Positions 9,677-21,395 of a DNA stretch of 64,000 nucleotides are shown piece after piece. This stretch comes from Argentina anserina (Eukaryota; Streptophyta; Magnoliopsida; Rosales; Rosaceae). Position numbers and translations under genes: made by a program. The notes under the pieces are model-generated. The model was not told the DNA's origin, ran no database searches, and saw nothing but the letters and a program-made list of their open reading frames with translations. The DNA lies in contig NW_026089464.1 of NCBI RefSeq assembly GCF_933775445.1, positions 434,001-498,000 of the forward strand, in the 5' to 3' direction. Positions within the stretch are counted from its first letter, which is position 1. Every line of letters starts with the position of its first letter.

Positions 9677-12319
9677 ATTTGAGAGTTTTGCAAGTGTGGG
9701 AGTGTGTTTCTTTCAAACTGAGTATCTTTACATCGTTTGCGTATCTTTACTATTCCAATTGTGTATCTTTACATCGTTTGCGTATCTTTACTATTCCAAT
9801 TGTGAATCTTTTCATTTCTCGTTTGAGTATCTTTCTGTAAGGCTTCTGATGCGAGTTTCTATTGTATTTGAGAGTGTTGCAAGTGTGGGACTGTGTTTCT
9901 TTCAAAATGAGTATCTTTACATCGTTTGCGTATCTTTACTATTCCAATTGTGTATCTTTACATCGTTTGCGTATCTTTACTATTCCAATTGTGTATCTTT
10001 ACATCGTTTGCGTATCTTTACTATTCCAATTGTGTATCTTTTCATTTCTCGTTTGAGTATCTTTCTGTAAGGCTTCTGATGCGAGTTTCTATTGTATTTG
10101 AGAGTGTTGCAAGTGTGGGACTGTGTTTCTTTCAAAATGAGTATCTTTACATCGTTTGCGTATCTTTACTATTCCAATTGTGTATCTTTACATCGTTTGC
10201 GTATCTTTACTATTCCAATTGTGTATCTTTACATCGTTTGCGTATCTTTACTATTCCAATTGTGTATCTTTTCATTTCTCGTTTGAGTATCTTTCTGTAA
10301 GGCTTCTGATGCGAGTTTCTATTGTATTTGAGAGTGTTGCAAGTGTGGGACTGTGTTTCTTTCAAAATGAGTATCTTTACATCGTTTGCGTATCTTTACT
10401 ATTCCAATTGTGTATCTTTACATCGTTTGCGTATCTTTACTATTCCAATTGTGTATCTTTTCATTTCTTGTTTGAGTATCTTTCTGTAAGGCTTTCTGAT
10501 GCGAGTTTCTAGTGTATTTGAGAGTTTTGCAAGTGTGGGAGTGTGTTTCTTTCAAACTGAGTATCTTTACATCGTTTGCGTATCTTTACTATTCCAATTG
10601 TGTATCTTTTCATTTCTCGTTTGAGTATCTTTCTGTTAGGCTTCTGATGCGAGTTTCTATTGAATTTGAGAGTTTTGCAAGTGTGGGAATGTGTTTCTTT
10701 CAAACTGAGTATCTTTACATCGTTTGCGTATCTTTACTATTCCAATTGTGTATCTTTACATCGTTTGAGTATCTTTACTATTGCAATTGTGTATCTTTTC
10801 ATTTCTCGTTTGAGTATCTTTCTGTAAGGCTTCTGATGCGAGTTTCTATTGTATTTGAGAGTTTTGCAAGTGTGGGAATGTGTTTCTTTCAAACTGAGTA
10901 TCTTTACATCGTTTGCGTATCTTTACTATTCCAATTGTGTATCTTTACATCGTTTGCGTATCTTTACTATTCCAATTGTGTATCTTTACATCGTTTGCGT
11001 ATCTTTACTATTCCAATTGTGTATCTTTTCATTTCTTGTTTGAGTATCTTTCTGTAAGGCTTTCTGATGCGAGTTTCTAGTGTATTTGAGAGTTTTGCAA
11101 GTGTGGGAGTGTGTTTCTTTCAAACTGAGTATCTTTACATCGTTTGCGTATCTTTACTATTCCAATTGTGTATCTTTTCATTTCTCGTTTGAGTATCTTT
11201 CTGTTAGGCTTCTGATGCGAGTTTCTATTGAATTTGAGAGTTTTGCAAGTGTGGGAATGTGTTTCTTTCAAACTGAGTATCTTTACATCGTTTGCGTATC
11301 TTTACTATTCCAATTGTGTATCTTTTCATTTCTCGTTTGAGTATCTTTCTGTAAGGCTTTCTGATGCGAGTTTCTATTGAATTTGAGAGTTTTGCAAGTG
11401 TGGGACTGTGTTTCTTTCAAACTGAGTATCTTTACATCGTTTGCGTATCTTTACTATTCCAATTGTGTATCTTTTCATTTCTCGTTTGAGTATCTTTCTG
11501 TAAGGCTTCTGATGCGAGTTTCTATTGTATTTGAGAGTTTTGCAAGTGTGGGAATGTGTTTCTTTCAAACTGAGTATCTTTACATCGTTTGCGTATCTTT
11601 ACTATTCCAATTGTGTATCTTTACATCGTTTCCGTATCTTTACTATTCCAATTGTGTATCTTTACATCGTTTGCGTATCTTTACTATTCCAATTGTGTAT
11701 CTTTACATCGTTTGCGTATCTTTACTATTCCAATTGAGTATCTTTTCATTTCTCGTTTGAGTATCTTTCTGTAAGGCTTTCTGATGCGAGTTTCTATTGA
11801 ATTTGAGAGTTTTGCAAGTGTGGGAGTGTGTTTCTTTCAAACTGAGAATCTTTACATCGTTTGCGTATCTTTACTATTCCAATTGTGTATCTTTACATCG
11901 TTTGCGTATCTTTACTATTCCAATTGAGTATCTTTTCATTTCTTGTTTGAGTATCTTTCTGTAAGGCTTTCTGATGCGAGTTTCTATTGAATTTGAGAGT
12001 TTTGCAAGTGTGGGACTGTGTTTCTTTCAAACTGAGTATCTTTACATCGTTTGCGTATGTTTACTATTCCAATTGTGTATCTTTACATCGTTTGCGTATC
12101 TTTACTATTCCAATTGTGTATCTTTTCATTTCTCATTTGAGTATCTTTCTGTAAGGCTTTCGGATGCTAGTTTCTATTGAATTTGAGAGTTTTGCAAGTG
12201 TGGGAGTGTGTTTCTTTCAAACTGAGTATCTTTACATCGTTTGCGTATCTTTACTATTCCAATTGTGTATCTTTACATCGTTTGCGTATCTTTACTATTC
12301 CAATTGTGTATCTTTTCAT
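9677..12319 (+). repeat. Segmental duplication with 3,032-bp offset, copy 2
   Basis: Partner of 6645-9287 with the same unit order. The match stops near 12319, where this copy has cttgtttgag but copy 1 continues ctcgtttgag and then into a different unit type. The left boundary lies in the core of the unit at 9660, which has gaatttgag where the unit at 6628 has gtatttgag. Confidence 0.9.
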
Positions 12320-13856
12320 TTCTTGTTTGAGTATCTTTCTGTAAGGCTTTCTGATGCGAGTTTCTAGTGTATTTGAGAGTTTTGCAAGTGTGGGAGTGTG
12401 TTTCTTTCAAACTGAGTATCTTTACATCGTTTGCGTATCTTTACTATTCCAATTGTGTATCTTTTCATTTCTCGTTTGAGTATCTTTCTGTAAGGCTTCT
12501 GATGCGAGTTTCTATTGTATTTGAGAGTTTTGCAAGTGTGGGAGTGTGTTTCTTTCAATCTGAGTATCTTTACATCGTTTGTGTATCTTTACTATTCCAA
12601 TTGTGTATCTTTTCATTTCTCGTTTGAGTATCTTTCTGTAAGGCTTTCTGATGCGAGTTTCTATTGAATTTGAGAGTTTTGCAAGTGTGGGACTGTGTTT
12701 CTTTCAAACTGAGTATCTTTACATCGTTTGCGTATGTTTACTATTCGAATTGTGTATCTTTACATCGTTTGCGTATCTTTACTATTCCAACTGTGTATCT
12801 TTACATCGTTTGCGTATCTTTACTATTCCAATTGTGTATCTTTTCATTTCTCGTTTGAGTATCTTTCTGTAAGGCTTCTGATGCGAGTTTCTATTGTATT
12901 TGAGAGTTTTGCAAGTGTGGGAATGTGTTTCTTTCAAACTGAGTATCTTTACATCGTTTGCGTATCTTTACTATTCCAATTGTGTATCTTTACATCGTTT
13001 CCGTATCTTTACTATTCCAATTGTGTATCTTTACATCGTTTGCGTATCTTTACTATTCCAATTGTGTATCTTTACATCGTTTGCGTATCTTTACTATTCC
13101 AATTGAGTATCTTTTCATTTCTCGTTTGAGTATCTTTCTGTAAGGCTTTCTGATGCGAGTTTCTATTGAATTTGAGAGTTTTGTAAGTGTGGGAGTGTGT
13201 TTCTTTCAAACTGAGAATCTTTATATCGTTTGCGTATCTTTACTATTCCAATTGTGTATCTTTATATCGTTTGCGTATCTTTACTATTCCAATTGTGTAT
13301 CTTTTCATTTCTCGTTTGAGTATCTTTCTGTAAGGCTTTCTGATGCGAGTTTCTATTGAATTTGAGAGTTTTGCAAGTGTGGGACTGTGTTTCTTTCAAA
13401 CCGAGTATCTTTACATCGTTTGCGTATGTTTACTATTCCAATTGTGTATCTTTACATCGTTTGCGTATCTTTACTATTCCAATTGTGTATCTTTTCATTT
13501 CTCATTTGAGTATCTTTCTGTAAGGCTTTCGGATGCGAGTTTCTATTGAATTTGAGAGTTTTGCAAGTGTGGGAGTGTGTTTCTTTCAAACTGAGTATCT
13601 TTACATCGTTTGCGTATCTTTACTATTCCAATTGTGTATCTTTACATCGTTTGCGTATCTTTACTATTCCAATTGTGTATCTTTTCATTTCTTGTTTGAG
13701 TATCTTTCTGTAAGGCTTTCTGATGCGAGTTTCTAGTGTATTTGAGAGTTTTGCAAGTGTGGGAGTGTGTTTCTTTCAAGCTGAGTATCTTTACATCGTT
13801 TGCGTATCTTTACTATTCCAATTGTGTATCTTTTCATTTCTCGTTTGAGTATCTTT

Positions 13857-14528
13857 CTGTTAGGTTCTGATGCGAGTTTCTATTGAATTTGAGAGTTTTG
13901 CAAGTGTGGGAATGTGTTTCTTTCAAACTGAGTATCTTTACATCGTTTGCGTATCTTTACTATTCCAATTGTGTATCTTTACATCGTTTGAGTATCTTTA
14001 CTATTGCAATTGTGTATCTTTTCATTTCTCGTTTGAGTATCTTTCTGTAAGGCTTCTGATGCGAGTTTCTATTGTATTTGAGAGTTTTGCAAGTGTGGGA
14101 GTGTGTTTCTTTCAAACTGAGTATCTTTACATCGTTTGCGTATCTTTACTATTCCAATTGTGTATCTTTTCATTTCTCGTTTGAGTATCTTTCTGTTAGG
14201 TTCTGATGCGAGTTTCTATTGAATTTGAGAGTTTTGCAAGTGTGGGAATGTGTTTCTTTCAAACTGAGTATCTTTACATCGTTTGCGTATCTTTACTATT
14301 CCAATTGTGTATCTTTACATCGTTTGAGTATCTTTACTATTGCAATTGTGTATCTTTTCATTTCTCGTTTGAGTATCTTTCTGTAAGGCTTCTGATGCGA
14401 GTTTCTATTGTATTTGAGATTTTTGCAAGTGTGGGAGTGTGTTTCTTTCAATCTGAGTATCTTTACATCGTTTGTGTATCTTTACTATTCCAATTGTGTA
14501 TCTTTTCATTTCTCGTTTGAGTATCTTT
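13857..14528 (+). repeat. 336-bp tandem dimer duplication
   Basis: Two adjacent copies (13857-14192 and 14193-14528) each hold a 189-bp and a 147-bp unit. Both begin with ctgttaggttctg, a linker one base shorter than usual, which is unique to this pair as far as I can see. Differences include caaactgagt versus caatctgagt in the second unit and gagatttttg at 14417. Confidence 0.8.
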
Positions 14529-15973
14529 CTGTAAGGCTTTCTGATGCGAGTTTCTATTGAATTTGAGAGTTTTGCAAGTGTGGGACTGTGTTTCTTTCAA
14601 ACTGAGTATCTTTACATCGTTTGCGTATCTTTACTATTCCAATTGTGTATCTTTACATCGTTTGCGTATCTTTACTATTCCAATTGTGTATCTTTACATC
14701 GTTTGCGTATCTTTACTATTCCAATTGTGTATCTTTTCATTTCTCGTTTGAGTATCTTTCTGTAAGGCTTCTGATGCGAGTTTCTATTGTATTTGAGAGT
14801 TTTGCAAGTGTGGGAATGTGTTTCTTTCAAACTGAGTATCTTTACATCGTTTGCGTATCTTTACTATTCCAATTGTGTATCTTTACATCGTTTGCGTATC
14901 TTTACTATTCCAATTGTGTATCTTTACATCGTTTGCGTATCTTTACTATTCCAATTGAGTATCTTTTCATTTCTCGTTTGAGTATCTTTCTGTAAGGCTT
15001 TCTGATGCGAGTTTCTATTGAATTTGAGAGTTTTGCAAGTGTGGGAGTGTGTTTCTTTCAAACTGAGAATATTTACATCGTTTGCGTATCTTTACTATTC
15101 CAATTGTGTATCTTTATATCGTTTGCGTATCTTTACTATTCCAATTGTGTATCTTTTCATTTCTCGTTTGAGTATCTTTCTGTAAGGCTTTCTGATGCGA
15201 GTTTCTATTGAATTTGAGAGTTTTGCAAGTGTGGGACTGTGTTTCTTTCAAACTGAGTATCTTTACATCGTTTGCGTATGTTTACTATTCCAATTGTGTA
15301 TCTTTACATCGTTTGCGTATCTTTACTATTCCAATTGTGTATCTTTTCATTTCTCATTTGAGTATCTTTCTGTAAGGCTTTCGGATGCGAGTTTCTATTG
15401 AATTTGAGAGTTTTGCAAGTGTGGGAGTGTGTTTCTTTCAAACTGAGTATCTTTACATCGTTTGCGTATCTTTACTATTCCAATTGTGTATCTTTACATC
15501 GTTTGCGTATCTTTACTATTCCAATTGTGTATCTTTTCATTTCTTGTTTGAGTATCTTTCTGTAAGGCTTTCTGATGCGAGTTTCTAGTGTATTTGAGAG
15601 TTTTGCAAGTGTGGGAGTGTGTTTCTTTCAAACTGAGTATCTTTACATCGTTTGCGTATCTTTACTATTCCAATTGTGTATCTTTTCATTTCTCGTTTGA
15701 GTATCTTTCTGTTAGGCTTCTGATGCGAGTTTCTATTGAATTTGAGTGTTTTGCAAGTGTGGGAATGTGTTTCTTTCAAACTGAGTATCTTTACATCGTT
15801 TGCGTATCTTTACTATTCCAATTGTGTATCTTTACATCGTTTGAGTATCTTTACTATTCCAATTGTGTATCTTTTCATTTCTCGTTTGAGTATCTTTCTG
15901 TAAGGCTTCTGATGCGAGTTTCTATTGTATTTGAGAGTTTTGCAAGTGTGGCAGTGTGTTTCTTTCAAACTGA

Positions 15974-16033
15974 GTATCTTTACATCGTTTGCGTATCTTT
16001 ACATCGTTTCCGTATCTTTACTATTCCAATTGT
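15974..16033 (+). repeat. Atypical subrepeat order 19-19-22
   Basis: Here the modules run gtatctttacatcgtttgc (15974), gtatctttacatcgtttcc (15993), then the 22-bp module (16012). The 22-bp module normally between the two 19-bp modules is missing. The shared gtatctttac prefix makes this an expected product of misaligned exchange or slippage between neighbouring modules. Confidence 0.85.
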
Positions 16034-16918
16034 GTATCTTTACATCGTTTGCGTATCTTTACTATTCCAATTGAGTATCTTTTCATTTCTCGTTTGAGTA
16101 TCTTTCTGTAAGGCTTTCTGATGCGAGTTTCTATTTAATTTGAGAGTTTTGCAAGTGTGGGAGTGTGTTTCTTTCAAACTGAGTATCTTTACATCGTTTG
16201 CGTATGTTTACTATTCCAATTGTGTATCTTTACATCGTTTGCGTATCTTTACTATTCCAATTGTGTATCTTTTCATTTCTCGTTTGAGTATCTTTCTGTA
16301 AGGCTTTCTGATGCGAGTTTCTATTGAATTTGAGAGTTTTGCAAGTGTGGGAGTGTGTTTCTTTCAAACTGAGTATCTTTACATCGTTTGCGTATGTTTA
16401 CTATTCCAATTGTGTATCTTTACATCGTTTGCGTATCTTTACTATTCCAATTGTGTATCTTTTCATTTCTTGTTTGAGTATCTTTCTGTAAGGCTTTCTG
16501 ATGAGCGTTTCTATTGTATTTGAGAGTTTTGCAAGTGTGGGAGTGTGTTTCTTTCAAACTGAATATCTTTACATCGTTTGCGTATCTTTACTATTCCAAT
16601 TGTGTATCTTTTCATTTCTCGTTTGAGTATCTTTCTGTAAGGCTTCTGATTCGAGTTTCTATTGTATTTGAGAGTTTTGCAAGTGTGGGAGTGTGTTTCT
16701 TTCAATCTGAGTATCTTTACATCGTTTGCGTATCTTTACTATTCCAATTGTGTATCTTTTCATTTCTCGTTTGAGTATCTTTCTGTAAGGCTTCTGATGC
16801 GAGTTTCTATTGTATTTCAGAGTTTTGCAAGTGTGAGAGTGTGTTCCTTTCAAACTGAGTATCTTTACATCGTTTGCGTATCTTTACTATTCCAATTGTG
16901 TATCTTTACATCGTTTCC

Positions 16919-16962
16919 GTATCTTTACTATTCCAATTGTGTATCTTTACTATTCCAATTGA
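16919..16962 (+). repeat. Atypical subrepeat order 22-22
   Basis: Two 22-bp modules lie side by side (16919-16940 and 16941-16962) with no 19-bp module between them. This is the reciprocal-looking arrangement to the 19-19-22 order at 15974 and 17451. Confidence 0.85.
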
Positions 16963-17450
16963 GTATCTTTTCATTTCTCGTTTGAGTATCTTTCTGTAAG
17001 GCTTTCTGATGCGAGTTTCTATTGAATTTGAGAGTTTTGCAAGTGTGGGAGTGTGTTTCTTTCAAAGTGAGTATCTTTACATCGTTTGCGTATGTTTACT
17101 ATTCCAATTGTGTATCTTTACATCGTTTGCGTATCTTTACTATTCCAATTGTGTATCTTTTCATTTCTCGTTTGAGTATCTTTCTGTAAGGCTTTCTGAT
17201 GCGAGTTTCTATTGAATTTAAGAGTTTTGCAAGTGTGGGAGTGTGTTTCTTTCAAACTGAGTATCTTTACATCGTTTGCGTATTTTTACTATTCCAATTG
17301 TGTATCTTTACATCGTTTGCGTATCTTTACTATTCCAATTGTGTATCTTTTCATTTCTCGTTTGAGTATCTTTCTGTAAGGCTTTCTGATGCGAGTTTCT
17401 ATTGAATTTGAGAGTTTTGCAAGTGTGGGAGTGTGTTTCTTTCAAACTGA

Positions 17451-17510
17451 GTATCTTTACATCGTTTGCGTATCTTTACATCGTTTGCGTATCTTTACTA
17501 TTCCAATTGT
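17451..17510 (+). repeat. Second atypical 19-19-22 module order
   Basis: Modules of 19 bp start at 17451 and 17470, followed by a 22-bp module at 17489. Unlike the case at 15974 both 19-bp modules end tttgc, so this is probably an independent event. Confidence 0.85.
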
Positions 17511-20500
17511 GTATCTTTTCATTTCTCGTTTGAGTATCTTTCTGTAAGGCTTCTGATGCGAGTTTCTATTGTATTTGAGAGTTTTGCAAGTGTGGGAGTG
17601 TGTTTCTTTCAAACTGAGTATCTTTACATCGTTTGCGTATCTTTACTATTCCAATTGTGTATCTTTACATCGTTTGCGTATCTTTACTATTCCAATTGTG
17701 TATCTTTTCATTTCTCGTTTGAATATCTTTCTGTAAGGCTTCTGATGCGAGTTTCTATTGTATTTGAGAGTTTTGCAAGTGTGGGAGTGTGTTTCTTTCA
17801 AACTGAGTATCTTTACATCGTTTGCGTATCTTTACTATTCCAATTGTGTATCTTTACATTGTTTGCGTATCTTTACTATTCCAATTGTGTATCTTTTCAT
17901 TTCTTGTTTGAGTATCTTTCTGTAAGGCTTTCTGATGCGAGTTTCTATTGTATTTGAGAGTTTTGCAAGTGTGGGAGTGTGTTTCTTTCAAACTGAGTAT
18001 CTTTACATCGTTTGCGTATCTTTACTATTCCAATTGTGTATCTTTTCATTTCTCGTTTGAGTATCTTTCTGTAAGGCTTCTGATGCGAGTTTCTATTGTA
18101 TTTGAGAGTTTTGCAAGTGTGGGAGTGTGTTTCTTTCAAACTGAGTATCTTTACATCGTTTGCGTATCTTTACTATTCCAATTGTGTATCTTTTCATTTC
18201 TCGTTTGAGTATCTTTCTGTAAGGCTTCTGATTCGAGTTTCTATTGTATTTGAGAGTTTTGCAAGTGTGGGAGTGTGTTTCTTTCAAACTGAGTATCTTT
18301 ACATCGTTTGCGTATCTTTACTATTCCAATTGTGTATCTTTACATCGTTTGCGTATCTTTACTATTCCAATTGTGTATCTTTTCATTTCTCGTTTGAGTA
18401 TCTTTCTGTAAGGCTTCTGATTCGAGTTTTTATTGTATTTGAGAGTTTTGCAAGTGTGGGAGTGTGTTTCTTTCAAACTGAGTATCTTTACATCGTTTGC
18501 GTATCTTTACTATTCCAATTGTGTATCTTTACATCGTTTGCGTATCTTTACTATTCCAATTGTGTATCTTTTCATTTCTCGTTTGAGTATCTTTCTGTAA
18601 GGCTTTCTGATGCGAGTTTCTATTGTATTTGAGAGTTTTGCAAGTGTGGGAGTGTGTTTCTTTCAAACTGAATATCTTTACATCGTTTGCGTATCTTTAC
18701 TATTCCAATTGTGTATCTTTTCATTTCTCGTTTGAGTATCTTTTTGTAAGGCTTCTGATTCGAGTTTCTATTGTATTTGAGAGTTTGGCAAGTGTGGGAG
18801 TGTGTTGCTTTCAATCTGAGTATCTTTACATCGTTTGCGTATCTTTACTATTCCAATTGTGTATCTTTTCATTTCTCGTTTGAGTATCTTTCTGTAAGGC
18901 TTCTGATGTGAGTTTCTATTGTATTTCAGAGTTTTGCAAGTGTGAGAGTGTGTTCCTTTCAAACTGAGTATCTTTACATCGTTTGCGTATCTTTACTATT
19001 CTAATTGTGTATCTTTACATCGTTTCCGTATCTTTACTATTCCAATTGTGTATCTTTACATCGTTTGCGTATCTTTACTATTCCAATTGAGTATCTTTTC
19101 ATTTCTCGTTTGAGTATCTTTCTGTAAGGCTTTCTGATGCGAGTTTCTATTGAATTTGAGAGTTTTGCAAGTGTGGGAGTGTGTTTCTTTTAAACTGAGT
19201 ATCTTTACATCGTTTGCGTATGTTTACTATTCCAATTGTGTATCTTTACATCGTTTGCGTATCTTTACTATTCCAATTGTGTATCTTTTCATTTCTCGTT
19301 TGAGTATCTTTCTGTAAGGCTTTCTGATGCGAGTTTCTATTGAATTTAAGAGTTTTGCAAGTGTGGGAGTGTGTTCCTTTCAAACTGAGTATCTTTACAT
19401 CGTTTGCGTATCTTTACTATTCCAATTGTGTATCTTTACATCGTTTCCGTATCTTTACTATTCCAATTGTGTATCTTTACATCGTTTGCGTATCTTTACT
19501 ATTCCAATTGAGTATCTTTTCATTTCTCGTTTGAGTATCTTTCTGTAAGGCTTTCTGATGCGAGTTTCTATTGAATTTGAGAGTTTTGCAAGTGTGGGAG
19601 TGTGTTTCTTTCAAACTGAGTATCTTTACATCGTTTGCGTATGTTTACTATTCCAATTGTGTATCTTTACATCGTTTGCGTATCTTTACTATTCCAATTG
19701 TGTATCTTTTCATTTCTCGTTTGAGTATCTTTCTGTAAGGCTTTCTGATGCGAGTTTCTATTGAATTTAAGAGTTTTGCAAGTGTGGGAGTGTGTATCTT
19801 TCAAACTGAGTATCTTTACATCGTTTGCGTATTTTTACTATTCCAATTGTGTATCTTTACATCGTTTGCGTATCTTTACTATTCCAATTGTGTATCTTTT
19901 CATTTCTCGTTTGAGTATCTTTCTGTAAGGCTTTCTGATGCGAGTTTCTATTGAATTTGAGAGTTTTGCAAGTGTGGGAGTGTGTTTCTTTCAAACTGAG
20001 TATCTTTACATCATTTGCGTATCTTTACTATTCCAATTGTGTATCTTTACATCGTTTGCGTATCTTTACTATTCCAATTGTGTATCTTTTCATTTCTCGT
20101 TTGAGTATCTTTCTGTAAGGCTTCTGATGCGAGTTTCTATTGTATTTGAGAGTTTTGCAAGTGTGGGAGTGTGTTTCTTTCAAACTGAGTATCTTTACAT
20201 CGTTTGCGTATCTTTACTATTCCAATTGTGTATCTTTTCATTTCTTGTTTGAGTATCTTTCTGTAAGGCTTTCTGATGCGAGTTTCTATTGTATTTGAGA
20301 GTTTTGCAAGTGTGGGAGTGTGTTTCTTTCAAACTGAGTATCTTTACATCGTTTGCGTATCTTTACTATTCCAATTGTGTATCTTTTCATTTCTCGTTTG
20401 AGTATCTTTCTGTAAGGCTTCTGATGCGAGTTTCTATTGTATTTGAGAGTTTTGCAAGTGTGGGAGTTTGTTTCTTTCAAACTGAGTATCTTTACATCGT

Positions 20501-21395
20501 TTGCGTATCTTTACTATTCCAATTGTGTATCTTTTCATTTCTCGTTTGAGTATCTTTCTGTAAGGCTTTCTGATGCGAGTTTCTATTGTATTTGAGAGTT
20601 TTGCAAGTGTGGGAGTGTGTTTCTTTCAAACTGAATATCTTTACATCGTTTGCGTATCTTTACTATTCCAACTCTGTATCTTTTCATTTCTCGTTTGAGT
20701 ATCTTTCTGTAAGGCTTCTGATTCGAGTTTCTATTGTATTTGAGAGTTTTGCATGTGTGGGAGTGTGTTTCTTTCAATCTGAGTATCTTTACATCGTTTG
20801 CGTATCTTTACTATTCCAATTGTGTATCTTTTCATTTCTCGTTTGAGTATCTTTCTGTAAGGCTTCTGATTCGAGTTTCTATTGTATTTGAGAGTTTTGC
20901 AAGTGTGGGAGTGTGTTTCTTTCAATCTGAGTATCTTTACATCGTTTGCGTATCTTTACTATTCCAATTGTGTATCTTTTCATTTCTCGTTTGAGTATCT
21001 TTCTGTAAGGCTTCTGATGCGAGTTTCTATTGTATTTCAGATTTTTGCAAGTGTGAGAGTGTGTTTCTTTCAAACTGAGTATCTTTACATTGTTTGCGTA
21101 TCTTTACTATTCCAATTGTGTATCTTTACATCGTTTCCGTATCTTTACTATTCCAATTGTGTATCTTTACATCGTTTGCGTATCTTTACTATTCCAATTG
21201 TGTATCTTTTCATTTCTCGTTTGAGTATCTTTCTGTAAGGCTTTCTGATGCGAGTTTCTACTGTATTTGAGAGTTTTGCAAGTGTGGGAGTGTGTTTCTT
21301 TCAAACTGAATATCTTTACATCGTTTGCGTATCTTTACTATTCCAATTCTGTATCTTTTCATTTCTCGTTTGAGTATCTTTCTGTAAGGCTTCTG

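Larger units (their letters stand above)
2421..16500 (+). repeat. Satellite variant domain A
   Basis: Units here are marked by variants that are rare or absent further right: ctgttaggctt (for ctgtaaggctt), tttctagtgta, gtgggaatgtg and gtgggactgtg. Examples lie at 4994, 4827, 4662 and 3461. The last ctgttaggctt is near 15710. The domain contains the 1,434-, 3,032- and 1,852-bp segmental duplications. Boundaries are approximate. Confidence 0.8.
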
